20,977 nucleotides of DNA from assembly GCA_028711355.1 (NCBI GenBank), contig JAQTSL010000022.1:1-20977 (forward strand), written 5' to 3'. The notes under the pieces are model-generated. The model ran no database searches. It saw nothing but the letters and a program-made list of their open reading frames with translations, and was not told where the DNA came from. Below, one piece after another: positions 15,676 to 20,977 of this stretch (position 1 is its first letter; each line of letters begins with the position of its first letter). The position numbers and the translations under genes were made by a program. The DNA comes from Rhodoferax sp. Lineage in GTDB: Bacteria; Pseudomonadota; Gammaproteobacteria; Burkholderiales; Burkholderiaceae_C.

Positions 15676-15716
15676 CTTTCATGGCCTACCAGTGCGCCCG
15701 AAGCATGAAAGAATGC

Positions 15717-15785
15717 TGTCATTGCGGGCTTGACCCGCAATCCATGACCCCAATTCATGGATGCCGGATCAGGTCCGGCATGACA
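15717..15785. repeat. Three-hairpin palindromic repeat between ubiV and ubiT
   Basis: The element is symmetrical: outer arms TGTCAT/ATGACA (15717-15722, 15780-15785), hairpin TTGCGGG-CCCGCAA (15722-15740), central stem ATCCATGA/TCATGGAT (15740-15747, 15755-15762) and hairpin GCCGGA-TCCGGC (15763-15779). Every arm pairs perfectly, giving a potential cruciform. Related units occur at 16344-16371 and 16964-17104. Confidence 0.85.
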
Positions 15786-15835
15786 AACGATTTTCCCCGT
15801 TAGTTGTCACCACTGTCAGCGCAAAGGACACCGTC

Positions 15836-16330
15836 ATGACCGCCGCCCCTTTCCTCATCCCTAAACCGGTCGGCCAGATGCTGGGTCGTCTGCCCGCTTA
15901 CCCCGGCTCGTTCCTGTTTGTCACCGGTCTGAATGTGGCCCTGGCCAAAAAACTGGCACCTGACGTGACGCAACTGCTGGTTGGCAAGAAGCTGCGCTTG
16001 TGTGTGCTTGATGCGCAGTGGACGTTTGACTTTGAATGGCGCGGCAGCCGCTTTGTTGCGTGCCAGAACAAGGGTGCGGCGGACCTGACCATCAGCGCCA
16101 GCGCCAACGACTTTGTGCTGCTGGCACGCCGCCAGGAAGACCCCGACACGCTGTTTTTCAACCGCCGCCTGGCCATGGAAGGCGACACCGAGCTGGGCTT
16201 GCTGGTCAAAAACACCATCGACGCGATCGAGTTGCCGGTGTTCAACCTGGCGCAATTGCACCCGCGCCATGTGCTGGCGCAGGCGCGCGAGCATTTCAAG
16301 TCGCGCCTGGGCAGCCTGAAGCCGCGTTGA
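15836..16330 (+). CDS. ubiT: UbiT, SCP2-domain accessory factor for O2-independent ubiquinone synthesis
   Basis: A 164-residue protein with an SCP2 sterol-carrier-like lipid-binding domain, expected to bind ubiquinone intermediates in the anaerobic pathway, as aerobic UbiJ does. The start at 15836 is preferred because AAAGGA lies 7 nt upstream; a longer frame from 15761 would translate the end of the palindromic repeat. The segments PGSFLFVTGLNVALAK and GDTELGLLVKNTIDAIEL are consistent with the family. Placement right after ubiU and ubiV supports the name. ubiX follows after 4 bp. Confidence 0.88.
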   Translation: MTAAPFLIPKPVGQMLGRLPAYPGSFLFVTGLNVALAKKLAPDVTQLLVGKKLRLCVLDAQWTFDFEWRGSRFVACQNKGAADLTISASANDFVLLARRQEDPDTLFFNRRLAMEGDTELGLLVKNTIDAIELPVFNLAQLHPRHVLAQAREHFKSRLGSLKPR

Positions 16331-16334
16331 CGCG

Positions 16335-17099
16335 ATGAAAAGTGTTGTCATGCCGGGCCACGACCCGGCATCCCGGTTGCTCGCGCCAGCACGTTTTCAG
16401 CGTGTTGTTGTGGCTATCTCGGGCGCCAGCGGCGCCATCTATGGCGTGCGCCTGCTGCAAATGCTGCGCGCCATGGACGGCGTGCAAACGCATCTGGTGG
16501 TGTCTGACGCCGGTTGGCTCAATGTGCAACAAGAGCTGAACATGCCTCGCGCCGAGGTTGAGGCGCTAGCTGATATGGCGTACCCGGTGCATGACGTGGG
16601 CGCAGCGCTTGCCAGCGGCTCGTTCCAGTGTGACGGCATGGTGGTGGCGCCGTGCTCCATGCGCACCCTGGCGGCAGTGGCGCTGGGCCTGTCGGACAAC
16701 CTGATCACCCGCGCCGCCGATGTGATGCTCAAAGAGCGCCGCCGGTTGATTTTGCTGGTGCGCGAAACGCCTTTGAACCTGGCGCACCTGCGCAACATGA
16801 CCAGCGTCACCGAGATGGGCGGCATCATCTTCCCGCCGGTGCCCGGCTTCTACCAGCGCCCGCAAAGTATTGCCGACATGGTGGACCACAGCGTCAGCCG
16901 CGTCATTGATCTACTCGGCCTGCCGCAGCCCGACGCACCGCGCTGGGCTGGACTGCCCCCTGTTGTCATGCCGGGTCACGACAAGCCTGCCCCGGACTGC
17001 GATCCGGGGGCATCCACGCCCGGCGACTGTCATTCCGTCCCCGGATCAAGTCCGGGGTTGCAGCATCCGGGAGCCATGGATTGCGGGTCGGGCCCGTAA
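16335..17099 (+). CDS. ubiX: Flavin prenyltransferase UbiX with repeat-derived extensions
   Basis: UbiX attaches a dimethylallyl group to FMN, making the prenylated FMN cofactor used by UbiD. The core is standard: VVVAISGASGAIYGVRLL, SGSFQCDGMVVAPCSMRTLA, TRAADVMLKERR, RETPLNLAHL and PPVPGFYQRP. The reading frame of 254 residues is longer than the usual 190-205: about 22 residues at the N-terminus and 45 at the C-terminus (from VVMPGHDKP) are encoded by palindromic repeats. No Shine-Dalgarno supports the ATG at 16335; the ATG at 16350 within the repeat, or a GTG at 16410, are alternatives. The gene starts 4 bp after ubiT and ends 18 bp before ubiD, so the enzyme pair lies together. Confidence 0.9.
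   Translation: MKSVVMPGHDPASRLLAPARFQRVVVAISGASGAIYGVRLLQMLRAMDGVQTHLVVSDAGWLNVQQELNMPRAEVEALADMAYPVHDVGAALASGSFQCDGMVVAPCSMRTLAAVALGLSDNLITRAADVMLKERRRLILLVRETPLNLAHLRNMTSVTEMGGIIFPPVPGFYQRPQSIADMVDHSVSRVIDLLGLPQPDAPRWAGLPPVVMPGHDKPAPDCDPGASTPGDCHSVPGSSPGLQHPGAMDCGSGP
16344..16371. repeat. Palindromic repeat half-unit in the ubiX 5' end
   Basis: GTTGTCATGCCGGG (16344-16357) is followed by ccacga and CCCGGCAT (16364-16371), an 8-bp perfect hairpin with the same outer TGTCAT as 15717-15785. It encodes VVMPGHDPAS near the start of the annotated ubiX. Confidence 0.75.
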
Positions 17100-17104
17100 T
17101 GACA
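16964..17104. repeat. Double palindromic repeat at the ubiX/ubiD junction
   Basis: At least two units occur: TGTCATGCCGGG from 16964, with hairpin CCCCGGA/TCCGGGG (16990-17009); then TGTCAT (17028-17033), hairpin CCCCGGA-tcaag-TCCGGGG (17039-17057), ATTGCGGG/CCCGTAAT with one mismatch, and closing ATGACA (17099-17104). The second unit has the same order of parts as 15717-15785. The ubiX stop (17097-17099) lies at its right end. Confidence 0.8.
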
Positions 17105-17117
17105 TTCAAGGGATCAC

Positions 17118-18602
17118 ATGACCTACCGCGACTTGCGTGAATTCATTACCCAGCTCGAACAAGTTGGCGAGCTCAAGCGCGTGCGCGCCGAGGTATCACC
17201 CTACCTGGAGATGACCGCGCTGTGCGACAAGGTGTTGCGCGCCGGTGGCCCGGCGCTGCTGTTCGAGCACCCCAGCGGCCACAGCATCCCGGTACTGGGC
17301 AACCTGTTTGGCACGACGCGCCGTGTTGCCCTGGGCATGGGTGTGAGTGATCCCGGCGAACTGCGCCAGTTTGGCCACGTGTTGGCCAGCCTCAAAGAGC
17401 CTGAAGCACCCAAGGGGTTCAAAGAGTTGGTGGGTATGCGCAGTCTGGTCAAAACCCTGTGGAGCATGTCTCCCAAAGAGCTGGGCAGCGCGCCGTGCCA
17501 GGAAGTGGTGTGGGAAGGTGCGGACGTGGATTTGTCAAAACTGCCTGTTCAGCACTGCTGGCCGGGTGACGTGGCTCCACTCATCACCTGGGGGCTGGTC
17601 ATCACCCAGGGCCCGCACAAGGCGCGGCAAAACCTGGGCATCTACCGCCAGCAGGTCATCGCCCGCAACAAGGTCATCATGCGCTGGCTGGCGCACCGCG
17701 GTGGCGCGTTGGACTTCAGAGACCACGCCCAGCTTCACCCCGGCCAGCCCTACCCGGTGTGTGTGGCACTGGGTGCTGATCCGGCCACCATTCTGGGCGC
17801 GGTCACCCCGGTGCCCGACAGTTTGAGTGAATACCAGTTTGCCGGCCTGTTGCGCGGCAGCCGCACGGAGGTGGCCCGGGCGTTGGGCAGCAAGCTGCGT
17901 GTGCCCGCCTTTGCCGAGATCGTGCTGGAAGGCTACATCAACCCGGATGCGACCCATAAAAGCGGCTTCGAGCACGCCCTGGAAGGCCCGTTTGGCGATC
18001 ACACCGGGTATTACAACGAGCAAGCCGAGTTTCCGGTCTTCACCATCGAGCGCATCACGCTGCGCCGCGATGCCATTTACCATTCCACCTACACCGGCAA
18101 GCCGCCCGATGAGCCGGCCATGCTGGCGCTGGCTTTGAACGAGCTGTTTGTGCCGCTGCTGCAACGCCAGTACCCCGAGATCACCGACTTTTATCTGCCC
18201 GCCGAGGGTTGCAGTTACCGCATGGCGGTGGTCAGCATCAAAAAGGCCTATCCCGGCCACGCGCGGCGCATCATGTTTGGCATCTGGAGTTTTTTGCGTC
18301 AGTTCATGTACACCAAGTTCATTGTGGTGGTGGACGACGACGTCAACCCGCGCGACTGGAAAGAAGTCATCTGGGCCATCACCACCCGCGTTGACCCGGT
18401 GCGCGACACCCTGCTGGCCGACAACACGCCGATTGACTACCTCGACTTTGCCTCGCCGGTGAGCGGCCTGGGCAGCAAGATGGGCATCGACGCCACCAAC
18501 AAGTGGCCCGGGGAGACAACCCGCGAATGGGGCAAGCCGTTGACCATGAGTGCCGAGGTGACGGCGCGGGTGGAGCAGGTTTGGCAGACGCTGGGGCTGT
18601 GA
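17118..18602 (+). CDS. ubiD: 4-hydroxy-3-polyprenylbenzoate decarboxylase UbiD
   Basis: UbiD removes the carboxyl group of polyprenyl-4-hydroxybenzoate using prenylated FMN made by UbiX. The protein is 494 residues, essentially the E. coli length. Recognised segments are MTYRDLREFITQLEQ at the N-terminus, NLGIYRQQVI, the hallmark EGPFGDHTGYY with Glu289 and Asp294, and a C-terminal region ending near EQVWQTLGL. AAGGGA lies about 5 nt upstream of the ATG. It is the last gene of the ubi cluster. The decarboxylation step serves both aerobic and anaerobic routes, so its placement with ubiUVT makes a low-oxygen operon with both cofactor and decarboxylase supplied. Confidence 0.93.
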   Translation: MTYRDLREFITQLEQVGELKRVRAEVSPYLEMTALCDKVLRAGGPALLFEHPSGHSIPVLGNLFGTTRRVALGMGVSDPGELRQFGHVLASLKEPEAPKGFKELVGMRSLVKTLWSMSPKELGSAPCQEVVWEGADVDLSKLPVQHCWPGDVAPLITWGLVITQGPHKARQNLGIYRQQVIARNKVIMRWLAHRGGALDFRDHAQLHPGQPYPVCVALGADPATILGAVTPVPDSLSEYQFAGLLRGSRTEVARALGSKLRVPAFAEIVLEGYINPDATHKSGFEHALEGPFGDHTGYYNEQAEFPVFTIERITLRRDAIYHSTYTGKPPDEPAMLALALNELFVPLLQRQYPEITDFYLPAEGCSYRMAVVSIKKAYPGHARRIMFGIWSFLRQFMYTKFIVVVDDDVNPRDWKEVIWAITTRVDPVRDTLLADNTPIDYLDFASPVSGLGSKMGIDATNKWPGETTREWGKPLTMSAEVTARVEQVWQTLGL

Positions 18603-18904
18603 TCGCCCGGTGTTCGTCAATCAAGCGCTAAACAGCCATTAAAAAGCGGGGACGGTGTTGGCGTGCTGTTCCCTGCCGCGCAAGCATCGGTCGTTGTGAA
18701 GACAGTTGTCGCCATGCGATCAAGTTGACGGGTTCAGGACAGGAGTGGCGGTACGGCTCAGGGAGACTGGGCTGATGTGACCTGGGTATTGGGGTTCAGT
18801 TTGGCGATCAGAAGAGATTTCAATGAAATACAAAAAATCTTCACATAAACACCATTTGTGCTTAAATATCAAGCTTGTTATCACATTTACTGCGAGATTT
18901 CTAC
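18603..18904. other. Intergenic region between ubiD and the ATPase gene
   Basis: About 300 bases with no supportable gene. The left part is GC-rich and I see no terminator hairpin with a T-run after ubiD; CAAGCGCTA plus cagcca near 18622-18638 could be a fragment of the 2123/7736 repeat family. The right part is AT-rich, with a perfect palindrome ATTTCA-a-TGAAAT (18817-18829) and a possible promoter TTCACA-N16-TTAAAT starting near 18840. The composition shift marks the edge of the defence module. Confidence 0.4.
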
Positions 18905-20161
18905 ATGTTGATCGAATTCTCAGTGAGCAACTTCCGTTCTTTCCGGGAGCGTCAAACGCTGTCCATGGTGGCCACGCCGCGCCTGCGCAAGCGCGAAAAC
19001 GTCTTCGATCCGGAGCTCACGGGCGAGAAGTTTCCTGATCTGCTCAAGGTGGCTGTGATCTACGGCCCAAACGCGTCGGGCAAAAGCAACTTGCTCAAGG
19101 CGTTGAGTGTTGTGCAAGAGATTGCTAATCGTGAGCCCAGTACACGAGACATTGCGCTGCCCGTAGTCCCGTTTCGATTTGACGCAGAACTTGCGGATCA
19201 ACCAAGTTTGTTTGAGCTGCACTTCATCCATTCAGGGATGCGCTACCAGTTCAATCTGGCAGTAACCAGTGAGCGCATCGTGGGTGAAAAACTGTTGGCC
19301 TTCCCCAAAGGGCGTGAGTCGCTGCTTTATGAGCGGCAACATACAGAGCAAGGAGAAACCTACGGCTTTGGCGATCAACTGAAAGAGAGCCTGGGCGAAG
19401 ACATTCTTGAAGTATGGAAAAAATTGACACCGCCTAAGCTGCTGTTTATTGCCCAAGTCGTTGCAAATAGCAGCGAAGAGTTTGTTCAGTTCAGAGCGCC
19501 ATTTGACTGGATTACAAAATCGAGTCGATTAATGCTGACTGGCATGTTTAGCATGTCCGAAGCCGCACAGGAACTTGCCGGGAACGGAGATATTCACGCC
19601 AACAGCATTGCGTCATTTCTTCGCGAGGTTGATGTTCCTATCTCAAACATATGGATAGAGAAAACTGAGACCTCAGAAACTCCGACAGACGCGGTCAAAC
19701 GAATGGCATCAATGCCGATCACAAAAAACAAAACATTCTTGACTCATAAAACAGCTTTGGGTGAAGCCGACTTGGCTTACGAGGACGAGTCCGATGGAAC
19801 CAAAAATTTGCTGGGTTTCTGGCTGCCATGGAGCATCAAAGAATCGGCCACCAGTTCCCGTCGCCTGTTGGTTGTTGACGAACTTGACAGCAGTTTGCAC
19901 CCAAAAATAGTGGCAGCGCTGATCGAAAAGCACATCAATGACCCCAAGCTAACCCAGCTCATCTTCACCACCCACGACACCCACTTGATGGATGCCAAAC
20001 TGCTGCGCCGTGACCAGTTCTGGATCACCGAGCGCGACATGAATGGGGCCACCCAGCTTCGCTCCATCCATGACTTTGAAGGGCGTGACAACGAAGACAT
20101 CGAAAAGCGTTACTACGAAGGCCGCTACCGAGGCTTGCCACTGATCACCCGGGGCCAGTAG
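18905..20161 (+). CDS. AAA/ABC-type ATPase of a two-gene RloAB/AbiL-like module
   Basis: An ATPase of the AAA_15/AAA_21 (RloA/AbiL-like) kind, 418 residues from the ATG at 18905, where the family N-terminus MLIEFSVSNFRSFRE begins. Walker A is GPNASGKSN (Lys60), the ABC-type signature is in DESDGTKNLLGF, Walker B is LLVVDELDSSLHP (Asp325, Glu326), and a switch His357 sits in FTTHDTHLMD. Such proteins pair with a nuclease-like or Toprim-like partner in phage defence, sensing infection and controlling the effector. The partner gene starts 2 bp after its stop. GC content is visibly lower than in the ubi cluster, consistent with horizontal transfer. Defence function is inferred from family and pairing. 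Confidence 0.85.
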   Translation: MLIEFSVSNFRSFRERQTLSMVATPRLRKRENVFDPELTGEKFPDLLKVAVIYGPNASGKSNLLKALSVVQEIANREPSTRDIALPVVPFRFDAELADQPSLFELHFIHSGMRYQFNLAVTSERIVGEKLLAFPKGRESLLYERQHTEQGETYGFGDQLKESLGEDILEVWKKLTPPKLLFIAQVVANSSEEFVQFRAPFDWITKSSRLMLTGMFSMSEAAQELAGNGDIHANSIASFLREVDVPISNIWIEKTETSETPTDAVKRMASMPITKNKTFLTHKTALGEADLAYEDESDGTKNLLGFWLPWSIKESATSSRRLLVVDELDSSLHPKIVAALIEKHINDPKLTQLIFTTHDTHLMDAKLLRRDQFWITERDMNGATQLRSIHDFEGRDNEDIEKRYYEGRYRGLPLITRGQ

Positions 20162-20163
20162 CC

Positions 20164-20808
20164 ATGGCGCGCATGCCGACCCGCTTCGACCGCAACAAGC
20201 CCAGCCTCCAACAGCAGGCTCTCGTGCTGGTGCTGTGTGAGGACTCCAAATCCAGCCGGATGTACCTGCAAGATGCGGCCAATCACTTCCGCGCTTATGC
20301 CGAGGTCGAGATTTGCCATTGCGGCAAGAACGATCCCAAAGGCATCGTTGAAGAGGCTGTCAAACGGCAGCGCAACTACGACCATGTTTACTGCACCATT
20401 GACCGTGACAGCGACCCCAAATTTGATGCCGCGTTGCTCCAGGCAGCCGCCCATGCCAGCAAAGTGACGGTCATCGCCTCTTACCCATGTTACGAATATT
20501 GGCTGTTGCTGCATTTCCGCAAAACCCGCAGCTCGTATGTGGGGGTGGGGAATCACTCTTCAGGCGATCTTCTCGTCAAGGCTCTTCGCAAAGAGACGGG
20601 TATGGAGGCTTATGACAAAGGCAGCAGCCAACATCTGTTTGACAAGCTGCTTGCCAAACTCCCCAAGGCCCGAAAACATGCAACAGAGGTGCTGGCAGAA
20701 GCAAGTAGTGATGGCGACTGGAATCCCAGCACGCGGCTCCATGAGTTGATTGATCTGTTTGAAAAATTGGGCCATCCGCAGCCCATTGCGCTCAAGAATC
20801 AAAGATAA
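20164..20808 (+). CDS. rloB: RloB-family protein (probable Toprim-like effector)
   Basis: A 214-residue RloB-family protein, about the usual size. The N-terminal strand VLVLCEDSKSS gives Glu26, and DRDSD gives Asp80 and Asp82; a Glu followed by DxD is the arrangement of Toprim-fold nucleases. SYPCYEYWLLLHF is the strongest family signature (PCFEYWLLLHF-like). It starts 2 bp after the ATPase stop, so translation is probably coupled. RloB/AbiL-type pairs are reported in abortive phage defence, but the activity of this protein is inferred. An in-frame ATG at 20173 is an alternative start. Confidence 0.85.
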   Translation: MARMPTRFDRNKPSLQQQALVLVLCEDSKSSRMYLQDAANHFRAYAEVEICHCGKNDPKGIVEEAVKRQRNYDHVYCTIDRDSDPKFDAALLQAAAHASKVTVIASYPCYEYWLLLHFRKTRSSYVGVGNHSSGDLLVKALRKETGMEAYDKGSSQHLFDKLLAKLPKARKHATEVLAEASSDGDWNPSTRLHELIDLFEKLGHPQPIALKNQR

Positions 20809-20835
20809 ACAGCTACTGAAAATGTTGCGAAAAAT

Positions 20836-20977
20836 TCAAGCCACCGATGGCACAGGCGGATGCCGAAACCGCTCCCGGTATTGCGCCGGGCTCAGCCCGG
20901 CGGTGCGGGTGAACAGCTGGCGAAAGGCGCTCAGGTCGCTGTAGCCAACGCTTTCCACAATCTGCTCCAGACTCATG
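20836..20977 (-). CDS. AraC-family transcriptional regulator, C-terminal end (cut by window edge)
   Basis: The minus strand translates without a stop from the window edge to a TGA at 20836-20838. The 46 visible residues include SLEQIVESVGYSDLSAFRQL and then FTRTAGLSPAQYRERF, the second helix-turn-helix and tail of an AraC/XylS DNA-binding domain. The rest of the gene, including any sensor domain, lies beyond 20977. It converges on rloB with a 27-bp gap and no clear terminator. Confidence 0.85.
   Translation of the reverse strand, partial: MSLEQIVESVGYSDLSAFRQLFTRTAGLSPAQYRERFRHPPVPSVA

Noticed and set aside
17535..18620. A 361-codon open frame antisense to ubiD
   Set aside because: Same reason: a shadow of the ubiD codon pattern with no recognisable domain.
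18823..19038. A 71-codon frame starting with a passable Shine-Dalgarno before the ATPase gene
   Set aside because: It runs out of frame into the ATPase gene and its second half is the shifted translation of that gene; no family resemblance.
20884..20900. Perfect palindrome GCCGGGCTcAGCCCGGC as a terminator between rloB and the AraC gene
   Set aside because: It lies inside the conserved AGLSPA codons of the AraC domain and has no T-run, so it is explained by coding sequence.
1..20977. CRISPR array, rRNA genes or complete insertion sequence
   Set aside because: No regularly spaced direct repeats, no rRNA-like stretches and no transposase reading frame were seen.

Overview
The window looks like chromosomal DNA of a Burkholderiales betaproteobacterium, most likely Comamonadaceae close to Rhodoferax or Polaromonas. 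The reasons are the GC-rich coding sequence, the protein families present, and intergenic repeats of a type I associate with that family. The organism is probably a facultative anaerobe, because it carries the complete O2-independent ubiquinone set ubiU-ubiV-ubiT together with ubiX and ubiD, behind an FNR/Anr-type box. The species is inferred, not proven.

Layout. (1) 111-3702, + strand: an omega-amino acid (beta-alanine):pyruvate aminotransferase, a PaiB-type FMN-binding protein and a CoA-acylating (methyl)malonate-semialdehyde dehydrogenase. Together the two enzymes would turn beta-alanine into acetyl-CoA. (2) 3680-7690, - strand: a ferric-iron ABC importer (fbpA-fbpB-fbpC order) behind a promoter with a good Fur box. 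A 75-bp inverted repeat lies in frame inside the start of the permease gene. (3) 7784-13222, - strand: a tightly coupled three-gene operon of unassigned function. It encodes an (alpha/alpha) toroid protein, an 843-residue fusion of an ATP-grasp ligase with a MurF-like Mur ligase, and an exported HExxH protein. (4) 13336-13477, - strand: tRNA-Ala(CGC) followed by two overlapping, mutually exclusive hairpins, the second with a T-run. (5) 13556-18602, + strand: the FNR/Anr-type box and ubiU, ubiV, ubiT, ubiX, ubiD. Palindromic repeats sit at the V/T, T/X and X/D junctions and appear to have been absorbed into both ends of ubiX. (6) 18905-20808, + strand: a two-gene module of an AAA/ABC-type ATPase and an RloB-family protein, probably anti-phage defence. 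(7) 20836-20977, - strand: the 3' end of an AraC-family regulator gene cut by the window edge.

The best candidate for an undescribed system is the three-gene operon in region 3. The order and tight coupling (14-bp overlap, then a 2-bp gap) suggest that the products act together. An ATP-grasp plus MurF-like ligase fusion can in principle form two amide bonds, and the toroid protein and exported putative metallopeptidase could process or mature the product. The product is unknown. The middle of the fusion gene is much more AT-rich than its ends or neighbours, which suggests a mosaic or horizontal history.
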